Origin: an uncultured bacterium
GTDB taxonomy: Bacteria; Bacillota; Clostridia; Lachnospirales; Anaerotignaceae
NCBI GenBank assembly: GCA_905214825.1
Contig: CAJMNV010000038.1
Span: 1 to 14,554 of the forward strand
Direction of reading: 5' to 3'
DNA: 14,554 nt
A program made the position numbers and the translations under genes. Under the pieces are notes generated by a model, which made no database searches, had not been told where the DNA came from, and saw only the letters and a list, made by a program, of their open reading frames with translations. This document shows, in pieces, positions 1-6,868 of the stretch. How positions within the stretch are numbered: position 1 is the stretch's first letter; each line of letters starts with the position of its first letter.

Positions 1-386
1 TTGGTATGACAGAAGGACTTTTGCAGTTGATGCCTACGGCAAAAATCGGACATATTGGGTTGTATCGTGACCCTGAAACATTGCAGCCAGTGGAATATTA
101 TTGTAAATTGCCATCTGATGTGGCAGATAGAACGGTCTTTTTGACAGACCCTATGCTTGCAACAGGCGGAACCGCAGAAGCGGCGATTGGATTTTTGAAA
201 CAAAAAGGTGTGAAAAAGATTATATTCCTTTGTATTTTGGCAGCTCCCGATGGCGTGAAAAAAGTGCAACAGGCACACTCTGATGTAGATATTTATGCAG
301 CAGCATATGACAATATTTTGAATGAACATGGGTATATTGTACCTGGTTTGGGAGATGCGGGCGACCGTATTTTTGGTACAAAATAA
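1..386 (+). CDS. upp: Uracil phosphoribosyltransferase, 3' part (5' end outside window)
   Basis: This enzyme joins uracil and PRPP to give UMP in cytoplasmic pyrimidine salvage. The window holds only the last 128 or so codons; the family is normally about 209 residues, so roughly the first 80 are upstream of base 1. The ATG at position 6 is internal, not the true start. Recognition rests on the highly conserved stretch GHIGLYRDPETLQPVEYYC, the PRPP-binding loop DPMLATGGTA, and the family C-terminus GYIVPGLGDAGDRIFGTK, which ends exactly at the TAA stop. The reading frame is intact. The next gene follows 52 bp downstream on the same strand with no U-tailed terminator between them, so co-transcription with the TagO-like gene is likely. 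Identification is near certain. Confidence 0.97.
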   Translation, partial: GMTEGLLQLMPTAKIGHIGLYRDPETLQPVEYYCKLPSDVADRTVFLTDPMLATGGTAEAAIGFLKQKGVKKIIFLCILAAPDGVKKVQQAHSDVDIYAAAYDNILNEHGYIVPGLGDAGDRIFGTK

Positions 387-399
387 AAAAGGGGTTGTC

Positions 400-419
400 T
401 TTTGGCACAGTTGCCAAAA
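400..419 (+). other. Stem-loop between upp and the tagO-like gene, no U-tract
   Basis: TTTTGGCA (400-407) and TGCCAAAA (412-419) form an 8-bp stem with a CAGT loop. No run of T follows on either strand, so it does not look like an intrinsic terminator. It sits just before the ribosome binding site of the next gene and could be an RNA processing or stability element. Function unknown. Confidence 0.4.
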
Positions 420-438
420 TAGTTAGGAGTGAATTTTT

Positions 439-1479
439 GTGGTAAAATATGATTGGTTGCTGTATATTGCAGCTTTTGCCAGTGCATTTGCAATCACACT
501 TGTGACAACACCTTTTGCGAAGTGGGTTTCTATAAAAGTGGGGGCGATTGATTACCCAAAAGATAGAGGGGTTCACAAAAAACCGATGCCTCGTATGGGT
601 GGCGTTGCCATTGTACTTGGTTTTTTGGTGACAGTATTGATGATAAATTTTTTTGACCGCAGTATGAACCAAAAACAACTGATTGGCTTTTTGGTTGGGG
701 CAATCATCATTGCGGCATTGGGTGTTTGGGACGATATGAAAAATTTGCCTGCAAAATTGAAATTTTGTGTGCAGATTGTGGCAGCGTTGATTGTGATATT
801 TTCTGGAACCAAAATTGAAATTGTGTTATGGCCTGTAACGACCACATTACAAGCATTGAGTATCCCTATTACGTTGATTTGGATTGTGGGTGTTACCAAT
901 GCGGTGAATCTGATTGATGGTTTGGACGGTTTGGCAGCAGGTGTTACAGGTATTGCAGCATTGAGCTTGATGGTGCTTTGTATTTTTACAGGTACTACAA
1001 CTGCAGTGGTATTGACCGCAGCTTTGGCAGGGGCTTGTTTGGGATTTTTGCCTCGTAACTTTAACCCTGCTGAAATATTTATGGGAGATACTGGCTCTAC
1101 ATTTTTGGGCTTTGTGTTGGCAGTTACCAGTATATTGGGTGTGTTCAAAGGATATGCATTACTTGCTTTGAGCGTGAGTGTGTTGTGTATTGGTTTGCCA
1201 ATATTTGATACTATATTTGCAATGCTACGTCGTATGGCAAAACATCAGCCCATTATGCAAGCAGACAGAGGACATTTACACCACAGATTGATTGACCATG
1301 GTTGCAGTCAAAAACAAGCAGTATTGATTATGTATGGTATCAGTTTGTTTTTGGGAATTTTGGCAATATTTATTTCTGTCAAAGACTCTCGTATTTTTGT
1401 GGTTTCACTTTTGACAGTAATTGTATTGAGTTTTATCATTTATTATTTTAATGCACATATCAAAAACAAAAACCAATGA
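439..1479 (+). CDS. Undecaprenyl-phosphate sugar-1-phosphate transferase (TagO/WecA family)
   Basis: A polytopic membrane enzyme of 346 aa that most likely moves GlcNAc-1-phosphate from UDP-GlcNAc to undecaprenyl phosphate at the inner face of the membrane, priming teichoic acid or other surface polymers. The start is GTG at 439, preceded by TTAGGAG at about 422-428. Family marks appear in order: the N-terminal DYPKDRGVHKKPMPRMGG stretch (residues 38-55), the Asp-Asp pair in WDDMKNLPAKLKF (98-99), NLIDGLDG (157-164), MGDTGS (215-220), and the His-rich loop RGHLHHR (277-283) typical of the WecA/TagO branch rather than MraY. About ten hydrophobic segments are visible and the length is normal. 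The adjacent upp is a common clostridial neighbour. The exact sugar is inferred from family membership, so no gene symbol is assigned. Confidence 0.92.
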   Translation: MVKYDWLLYIAAFASAFAITLVTTPFAKWVSIKVGAIDYPKDRGVHKKPMPRMGGVAIVLGFLVTVLMINFFDRSMNQKQLIGFLVGAIIIAALGVWDDMKNLPAKLKFCVQIVAALIVIFSGTKIEIVLWPVTTTLQALSIPITLIWIVGVTNAVNLIDGLDGLAAGVTGIAALSLMVLCIFTGTTTAVVLTAALAGACLGFLPRNFNPAEIFMGDTGSTFLGFVLAVTSILGVFKGYALLALSVSVLCIGLPIFDTIFAMLRRMAKHQPIMQADRGHLHHRLIDHGCSQKQAVLIMYGISLFLGILAIFISVKDSRIFVVSLLTVIVLSFIIYYFNAHIKNKNQ

Positions 1480-1508
1480 TCAAATAGAACATGCAATTTA
1501 TGGATATG

Positions 1509-1530
1509 AGGAGCCTTGTGGCTCCTTTTA
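1509..1530 (+). terminator. Intrinsic terminator after the tagO-like gene
   Basis: AGGAGCC (1509-1515), loop TTGT and GGCTCCT (1520-1526) form a 7-bp GC-rich hairpin followed by TTTATT. It ends the upp/tagO-like transcript about 30 bp after the stop codon and immediately before the next promoter. The T-run is short, so some read-through is possible. Confidence 0.75.
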
Positions 1531-1559
1531 TTGTGAAAAGTATAAAAACATGATACAAT
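1531..1559 (+). promoter_or_regulatory. Sigma-A-type promoter for the dnaD/dnaC-like pair
   Basis: TTGTGA (1531-1536) is separated by 17 bp from TACAAT (1554-1559), and a TG dinucleotide lies one base before the -10, giving an extended -10. It follows the terminator at 1509-1530 and predicts a short leader before the AAAGGAGGG ribosome binding site of the gene at 1584. Confidence 0.65.
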
Positions 1560-1583
1560 AATCAAACAAAAGGAGGGAGAGAT

Positions 1584-2543
1584 ATGGCGGAGGAAATTAC
1601 AATTCCCATCCCGTTTATTGAAGCAGAACTACCGAAAGCACCACCGTTATATGTGTCCATCTTTTTGATGACACAGGCAACAAAACAAAATGCAGCAGAG
1701 ATTGCAAAAAAAATGCAAATATTGGAAAGCGATGTTTTGAAAGCGTGGCAGTATTGGGCAGAAAAGGGATACCAAATCAAACAAATGGCACAACAAATAG
1801 AACAGACAGAACCAATAAAAACAAAAAATAAAATTGTGCCATCACAAAGACTGGATTATACACAAGAGGAAATCAATTTGTATATGAAACACAAAGATAT
1901 ACAAGCATTGTTTCGTTCAGCAGAAAGGAAACTGGGCAAAACATTGTCGTATAATGATATGTCAATGCTGTTTAGTTTTTATGATTGGTTGGGTTTGCCT
2001 TTTGATGTAATTGAGCTTTTGTTGACATATTGTGTCAGCAGAAACAAAAGGGGTATGCGGTATATAGAAGAAGTTGCCATTGCTTGGGTGGAAGAAGGTA
2101 TTGACACAGCCGAAAAAGCCGCACAATATTTGAAAATATGCACAAAAGGGTATCGAGAAATAATGCGTGCATTTGGAAAGGGCAATCGTATGCCCATATC
2201 AAAAGAAGAAAAATATATCAAAAAATGGTTGTGGGAATATCGTTTGCCATTGGAAGTGGTGGTGATGGCTTGCGAACGTACCGTTTTACAGATAGGTGAC
2301 GTCAGCTTTGCTTATGCAGACCGTGTACTTTCTGCATGGAAAGAGGCAGGAGTGAAAAATAAAGAAGACGTTTCCAAATTAGATGAAGCATTTGCAGCAA
2401 AAAAAGCGCAGCAAAAAGCCAATGCAAAAACAAAAACAGCAATGCCACAACAAAAACAAAACCGTTTTATCAATTACACACAACGGGAATGGGATTATGC
2501 GGAGTTGGAACGATTGGAACAACAAAAACAAAATGAGTGGTGA
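1584..2543 (+). CDS. DnaD-domain replication initiation protein
   Basis: A 319-aa protein related to the Firmicute primosome factors DnaB and DnaD, which remodel origin DNA and help deliver the replicative helicase. A very strong AAAGGAGGGAGAG precedes the ATG. Two helical DnaD-type repeats are visible: about residues 100-185, with SFYDWLGLPFDVIELLLTYC and VAIAWVEEGI, and about 205-260, with LPLEVVVMACERT and ADRVLSAWKEAGV. The tail contains RFINYTQREWDYAELERLE (about 294-312), a conserved C-terminal pattern in clostridial members. The region around 268-292 is rich in Lys, Gln and Ala and probably disordered. The gene is followed after 15 bp by a DnaC/DnaI-like ATPase, the usual chromosomal pairing in clostridia. 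DnaD-like versus DnaB-like naming cannot be settled from sequence alone. Confidence 0.88.
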   Translation: MAEEITIPIPFIEAELPKAPPLYVSIFLMTQATKQNAAEIAKKMQILESDVLKAWQYWAEKGYQIKQMAQQIEQTEPIKTKNKIVPSQRLDYTQEEINLYMKHKDIQALFRSAERKLGKTLSYNDMSMLFSFYDWLGLPFDVIELLLTYCVSRNKRGMRYIEEVAIAWVEEGIDTAEKAAQYLKICTKGYREIMRAFGKGNRMPISKEEKYIKKWLWEYRLPLEVVVMACERTVLQIGDVSFAYADRVLSAWKEAGVKNKEDVSKLDEAFAAKKAQQKANAKTKTAMPQQKQNRFINYTQREWDYAELERLEQQKQNEW

Positions 2544-2558
2544 GGCAGGTGATACCGT

Positions 2559-3551
2559 TTGGCAACAAGAACACAAATTTATAAAGATGTGATGCGAGAA
2601 TATGACCGTATCCGTACACAAAAAGCCGCTGAACAGCGTCGCAAAAAAGCGGTTGTGTATGAACGCTTGCCACGCTTGCAAGAGATTGAACAAGAATTAT
2701 CGTTGTTGGGTGTACAGGCGGCAAGGGCTGTGTTGTTGCAAACAGGCAGTATGACAGATGTTGTGGCAACATTGCAAGAAAAACAGAAAGTACTTTTGCA
2801 GGAAAAAAAACGGCTTTTGGAAAGTGTGGGTCTAAAAGAAAATGCTCTGGAACAAGAATATCTCTGTAAGAATTGTCAAGATACTGGATATGTGGGCAAT
2901 GTCCCTTGTGTTTGTTTGAAACAAAAGGTTATGGACAGGGTGTATGACCAGTCTAATGTGCGTGATATTGTGAAAGTAGAAAATTTTGATAGTTTCGATT
3001 TGCGTTTGTATAGTGATAAAGTTATTCCAAAAGAAAATATGTCACCAAGAGAAAATGCAACCAATATTTTGCGTCATGGTATGGCATTTGTGGAACATTT
3101 TCAAAAAGAAAATGGTGAAAATTTATTGTTGTATGGTTCCACAGGATTGGGTAAAACATTCCTTTGTAGCTGCATTGCAAAAGAATTGTTAGAAAAGGGT
3201 TTTATAGTACTGTATTTGACAGCGGGGCAGTTGTTCCGAAAATTGGAAGAAATACGCTTTTCGCATGAAGAAAATGCAGAAAAAGAGGATTGGGACAAAG
3301 AACTTTTGGAAGTGGACTTGTTGATTATTGATGACTTAGGTACAGAATTTTCAACCTCATTTACAGCATCGGAGTTATTCCGTTTGCTCAATGACAGAAA
3401 ATTGAAAAACAAATCTGTTATCATATCCACCAATTTGAATGCACAAGAAATTTCAAATCAATATTCAGACCGTATTACATCAAGATTGAGAGAATATCAA
3501 GTATTACGTTTTTTTGGCGAGGATATACGGGTTTTGAAAAAATATCAATAA
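2559..3551 (+). CDS. DnaC/DnaI-like AAA+ helicase loader
   Basis: A 330-aa ATPase expected to load the replicative helicase at the origin or at stalled forks. The start is TTG at 2559, with a purine-rich GAGGCAGGTGA just upstream. Residues 1-95 are helical and charged, probably the helicase-binding part. A zinc-binding-like cluster follows, C103-x2-C106 and C117-x-C119, as in clostridial DnaI/DnaC relatives. The AAA+ core has Walker A GSTGLGKT (193-200), Walker B LLIIDDLG (254-261), a sensor-1 STN (290-292), and DRITSRL (304-310), containing the likely arginine finger. It resembles IstB-type ATPases in the core, but there is no transposase nearby and the upstream neighbour is a DnaD protein, so a chromosomal replication role is favoured. 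A hairpin terminator follows within 10 bp of the stop. Confidence 0.9.
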   Translation: MATRTQIYKDVMREYDRIRTQKAAEQRRKKAVVYERLPRLQEIEQELSLLGVQAARAVLLQTGSMTDVVATLQEKQKVLLQEKKRLLESVGLKENALEQEYLCKNCQDTGYVGNVPCVCLKQKVMDRVYDQSNVRDIVKVENFDSFDLRLYSDKVIPKENMSPRENATNILRHGMAFVEHFQKENGENLLLYGSTGLGKTFLCSCIAKELLEKGFIVLYLTAGQLFRKLEEIRFSHEENAEKEDWDKELLEVDLLIIDDLGTEFSTSFTASELFRLLNDRKLKNKSVIISTNLNAQEISNQYSDRITSRLREYQVLRFFGEDIRVLKKYQ

Positions 3552-3561
3552 TACTGAAAAT

Positions 3562-3585
3562 GGCATAGAGATATGCCGTTTTTTT
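3562..3585 (+). terminator. Intrinsic terminator after the dnaC-like gene
   Basis: GGCATA (3562-3567), a GAGA tetraloop and TATGCC (3572-3577) form a stem that is extended by A-T pairs outside it, followed by GTTTTTTT. It closes the dnaD/dnaC-like transcript and separates it from spoIIE. Confidence 0.8.
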
Positions 3586-3616
3586 GTCGGGAAAAATTTT
3601 TTTGTATCTGCTGTAT

Positions 3617-3650
3617 TTCGGCAAAAAAAACAGTCATATTTCCGTAAAAT
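3617..3650 (+). promoter_or_regulatory. Possible Spo0A-controlled promoter of spoIIE
   Basis: TTCGGCA at 3617-3623 is the reverse complement of TGCCGAA, an exact match to the known Spo0A box TGNCGAA. A -10-like TAAAAT lies at 3645-3650, so the box would cover the -35 position, and no good TTGACA-like -35 is present. That is the layout known for Spo0A-activated promoters of Bacillus. A 7-bp match can occur by chance, so this is a candidate only. Confidence 0.35.
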
Positions 3651-3673
3651 GGCAATATGGAGGGAGAGCAGAT

Positions 3674-6049
3674 ATGGAAAAAACAGAAATCGTATTAGAA
3701 CAAGTACAAAAACAGCCCGCAACATTTCGGCATACTACACAAAAACAAAAAATACAAAAACACCACTTGCCTTGGAGAATAATCACACAATACAGTATTT
3801 GTTGGCTGGTATCGTTTTTGTGGAGCAGAAGTACAGTATTGCAGATATTGCACCCATTGGGTATGAGCGTATTGTCTGCATTTTTTGGTAGTGGCAATGT
3901 GTTTTGGTTTGTATTGACAGCTGTATTTTGCGGAAGTTTTGGAAATGGTGTTTTTTTAAAAAATATGGCAGTATGGTTGGCGGCGGCCTTGCTACATATG
4001 ACATTGGGTAGATTTTTGACAAAAGAAGAAACGTGGAAAAAGGCATTGCTGGGCGGTTTTGCAATGGCATTGGGTGGAAGTTTTTATGCTGTCAGTCAAG
4101 GTGGATTGCAGTTTTATTTTGTGGTGGCATTTGTGGAAAGTATGATGGTCATTGGTATGGTGCTGTTGTTGCAAAAAGGGATTTTGGTTTTGACAGATGA
4201 TAGAAAAGTGATGGTTGTCAGCAATGAAGAAATGCTTTCGGTGTTGTTGTTGCTGGGTGGTGCATTGGCAGGGATTTCTCGTATTGGGATACCATATTTG
4301 GAAAATACCATATTTCCGTTTTTGACAACATTGTTGATTTTGATTGCGGCATATCGAGAAGGTGTTGGCGGTGGTGCTTCTGTTGGTGTGATGGTTGGAT
4401 TTTTGTTGTATGTCACAGGTGGGGCAGATTTGGCTTTTGTGGCGATATTGGGTTTTGGCGGCTGGCTTGTAGGGTGTCTAAAAGATATTGGCAGATGGGC
4501 GGCGGCAAGTGCTTTTTTATTTATGGCAATGGTATTTTTGTTTTATACAAAACAAGCATATATGGACTGGGCTTGGTTACCTTGTATGGCAGTTGCGGGC
4601 ATTGTGTTTTGTTGTGTGCCGCAAAAAATATGGCTGGGGTGTGTAAGAGAAACGATATACAGCAAAGACCGTTTTTTCCGTATGCGGCAAGATACAGAGG
4701 AGAAACTCAAAGGTTTTGGTATGGCATTTCATGGGCTGGCAAAAACATTTGTTGTGGAACAACAAACAGAACCAAAAGAAGTATCTCGCTTGGTGGATTG
4801 TGTGGCAGAAAAAGTTTGCAAAAATTGTGGATTGGCACATTCTTGTTGGCAAGAGGAAGTCTATCGCACATATAGCATGACAATGACGGCATTGTCTGTT
4901 TGTGATACAAAAGGATTTTTGACTATGGAGCAAATGCCGCAATGGTTTTTGGAAGTATGCCCCAGAAAAAAAGAATATGTGTCTACCATTTGTGCCATAT
5001 ATGCGCAACACCGTCACGATATGGTTTGGGCAGGTAGATTGCAGGAGTGTCGGGAATTGGTGCAACAACAATTAGATGCCGTGGGCGGTATATTGGAAAA
5101 TATGGCAGGAAATTTGGATACCGGTTGTGTGTATTTGGAACCCATGCAAGACGCATTGCTGTTTGCTTGTAAAAAAGCAGGTATCCGTATACAAGATGCT
5201 GTTGTGACAGAAGATAAGGGCAGTCGAGGCAAAAAAGTGGTATTGTGTGTCAAAGGGTGTAATGGGAGAGGCATTTGCAAAGAGCAGATATTGCCATTGG
5301 TCAAAAAAATTGTTGGTCGGTATATGGTACAGCAAAATCCAGATATATGTCATATGGCAGGTGGTGTTTGTACAGTGGTATTTAAAGAAGAACCTTTGTA
5401 TGCTTTGACTGTGGCAACCGCTTGTGCGGCAGGGCAGATGGGTAAACAATGTGGTGATGCAACAGCATATCTGGAAAGTGATAAAGGTGTTGCTATGATG
5501 GCAATATCAGATGGTATGGGTATGGGAGAACGTGCATCGGCAGAAAGCAGTGCGGCGATGGAATTGCTGGAACAGTTTTCAGAAGCAGGTTTTCCGAAAG
5601 AAACTGCCGTAAAACTCATCAATTCGGCATTGCTCTTGCGGCGTGCAGAAGAAAATTATGCAACATTGGATATTTGCAGTATAGATTTGTATGATGGATA
5701 TGCAGAGTTTATCAAACTGGGGGCTGTGGCATCATTTATTTGTCGTGGAGAACGTGTAATTTCGGTGTATACCCATTCTTTGCCAGCAGGAATATTGCAA
5801 CAAGTGCAAGTACAAAAAAATGATATGCGATTAAAAGATGGCGATATGATATTGTTGTTGACAGATGGTATCACAGATGCATTTGGTGGAGAACAGAAAA
5901 CAGCAACATGGTTGGAAGAAATATTTTTGCCGCAAACATTTACAAATCCACAAAATGCCGCAGATTTTATATTACAACAAGCAAAAAAAGCAGGCGGCAC
6001 AGACGATATGACTGTACAGGCGGCAAGATTTTGGCAAAAAGTGGTGTAA
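3674..6049 (+). CDS. spoIIE: Stage II sporulation protein E, membrane PP2C-type serine phosphatase
   Basis: SpoIIE sits at the polar division septum of sporulating cells and dephosphorylates the anti-anti-sigma factor SpoIIAA, which releases sigma-F in the forespore; in Bacillus it also interacts with FtsZ. The ATG at 3674 is chosen because GGAGGGAG stands 9 bases before it; an in-frame TTG at 3584 lies in the preceding terminator. The protein is 791 aa, close to the usual 800 or so. Residues 1-33 are polar; about 36-316 form roughly ten hydrophobic segments; a middle region contains the Cys-rich VCKNCGLAHSCW (381-392). The C-terminal phosphatase domain (from about 575) has DGMGMGE (613-619), LLLTDGITDAFGG (727-739) and GGTDDMT (774-780), supplying the metal-binding aspartates. 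It appears complete and functional. Confidence 0.97.
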   Translation: MEKTEIVLEQVQKQPATFRHTTQKQKIQKHHLPWRIITQYSICWLVSFLWSRSTVLQILHPLGMSVLSAFFGSGNVFWFVLTAVFCGSFGNGVFLKNMAVWLAAALLHMTLGRFLTKEETWKKALLGGFAMALGGSFYAVSQGGLQFYFVVAFVESMMVIGMVLLLQKGILVLTDDRKVMVVSNEEMLSVLLLLGGALAGISRIGIPYLENTIFPFLTTLLILIAAYREGVGGGASVGVMVGFLLYVTGGADLAFVAILGFGGWLVGCLKDIGRWAAASAFLFMAMVFLFYTKQAYMDWAWLPCMAVAGIVFCCVPQKIWLGCVRETIYSKDRFFRMRQDTEEKLKGFGMAFHGLAKTFVVEQQTEPKEVSRLVDCVAEKVCKNCGLAHSCWQEEVYRTYSMTMTALSVCDTKGFLTMEQMPQWFLEVCPRKKEYVSTICAIYAQHRHDMVWAGRLQECRELVQQQLDAVGGILENMAGNLDTGCVYLEPMQDALLFACKKAGIRIQDAVVTEDKGSRGKKVVLCVKGCNGRGICKEQILPLVKKIVGRYMVQQNPDICHMAGGVCTVVFKEEPLYALTVATACAAGQMGKQCGDATAYLESDKGVAMMAISDGMGMGERASAESSAAMELLEQFSEAGFPKETAVKLINSALLLRRAEENYATLDICSIDLYDGYAEFIKLGAVASFICRGERVISVYTHSLPAGILQQVQVQKNDMRLKDGDMILLLTDGITDAFGGEQKTATWLEEIFLPQTFTNPQNAADFILQQAKKAGGTDDMTVQAARFWQKVV

Positions 6050-6051
6050 AT

Positions 6052-6088
6052 AAAAAGGAGAATACTTTTCAAAGTATTCTCCTTTTTT
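6052..6088. terminator. Bidirectional terminator between spoIIE and the minus-strand unit
   Basis: GGAGAATACTT (6057-6067), loop TTCA and AAGTATTCTCC (6072-6082) form an 11-bp perfect stem, flanked by AAAAA at 6052-6056 and TTTTTT at 6083-6088. It therefore has a U-tail in both directions and ends both spoIIE and the convergent gene whose stop codon is at 6093. Its 3' arm recurs in the terminator before birA. Confidence 0.88.
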
Positions 6089-6092
6089 GGTT

Positions 6093-6851
6093 TCAATCGG
6101 TTTCAAAGAAAAATAACTGATAATTGGCTTTGAAATTATAATCCATACCACAAAATCGAATGGAAACAGGGCAATTTACATCTAATGTTGTGGTGTATGC
6201 CAATTTGTTTTCTTTAAATGATATTTCTCCAAAATATTCTTTGTCAAAATATATTACTTTGAATGGAAGTTTGATATTCCAAGGTGTATCATTAGAAATT
6301 TGTTCTATATGGTCATTGAATGTATCTAAATTTAATAGCTCCAAATACAGATTGTCATAAATTTTTGTTTTTGTGGATTTATAAGTATCTAATTGATGCA
6401 TGGACACATCCTGTGGTATTTCTGCGGTGAATGTGGTATCAAAAGGAACGTCCGTTTTGTATGTTTCGTCCCAATATACATTGGCAAGCCCTGACCATCG
6501 TATGGTTATATAGTTGTTTTGTATATCTAATATTTCGATGGTACCACTGGAAAGCAATTCATGCTCTTGTACACATAAACAGCCTGCTTCTTCATCGTTT
6601 TCATTGTATGTGCTTTCCCAAACAAATTTTTTGCCTTTGAGTGCTTCCAAGTTGGATATATTTGTACAAAATCCGTTGTTATGGTACAAATAAACACAAG
6701 ACATATCATATTCTATATCTTCATCTTCCGTTTTGGCATTTACTTCAGGATATAATATAATGTTACCATTTTCAAAATGATAGCACAAATCGGTATATGT
6801 GACATCGTATACAATGTCTGCAAGTGTAAGTGTTTCGTTTTGTTGTACCAT
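6093..6851 (-). CDS. Unrecognised 252-aa protein downstream of the alcohol dehydrogenase
   Basis: I do not recognise this family. The chosen start is ATG at 6851 (reading leftward), preceded by AAGGAGCG; a longer frame to 6902 would overlap the alcohol dehydrogenase gene and lacks a ribosome binding site. There is no signal peptide, membrane segment or obvious catalytic motif. The protein is acidic, rich in Asp, Glu, Asn, Thr and Tyr, with alternating hydrophobic and polar residues suggesting mostly beta strands, such as SSGTIEILDIQNNYITIRWSG (from residue 101) and VYWDETYKTDVPFDTTFTAEIP (125-146). Six cysteines are scattered (23, 52, 62, 91, 93, 227) plus one at 234. It lies 17 bp after the alcohol dehydrogenase gene and is probably co-transcribed with it. 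A soluble cytoplasmic beta-rich protein is a reasonable guess; function unknown. Confidence 0.8.
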   Translation of the reverse strand: MVQQNETLTLADIVYDVTYTDLCYHFENGNIILYPEVNAKTEDEDIEYDMSCVYLYHNNGFCTNISNLEALKGKKFVWESTYNENDEEAGCLCVQEHELLSSGTIEILDIQNNYITIRWSGLANVYWDETYKTDVPFDTTFTAEIPQDVSMHQLDTYKSTKTKIYDNLYLELLNLDTFNDHIEQISNDTPWNIKLPFKVIYFDKEYFGEISFKENKLAYTTTLDVNCPVSIRFCGMDYNFKANYQLFFFETD

Positions 6852-6868
6852 AGATACGCTCCTTGATT

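Noticed and set aside
573..1148. A 191-codon open frame on the minus strand inside the tagO-like gene
   Set aside because: It is antisense to the conserved catalytic motifs of a clear membrane enzyme and has low-complexity composition; a shadow frame.
2559..3551. IstB-type transposition helper or prophage replication gene
   Set aside because: No transposase, integrase or structural phage gene is nearby. The upstream DnaD partner and Cys-rich cluster fit the chromosomal DnaI/DnaC helicase loader.
3584..3673. A longer N-terminus for SpoIIE starting from TTG at 3584
   Set aside because: The TTG lies in the T-run of the upstream terminator and has no ribosome binding site, whereas ATG 3674 has GGAGGGAG at ideal spacing.
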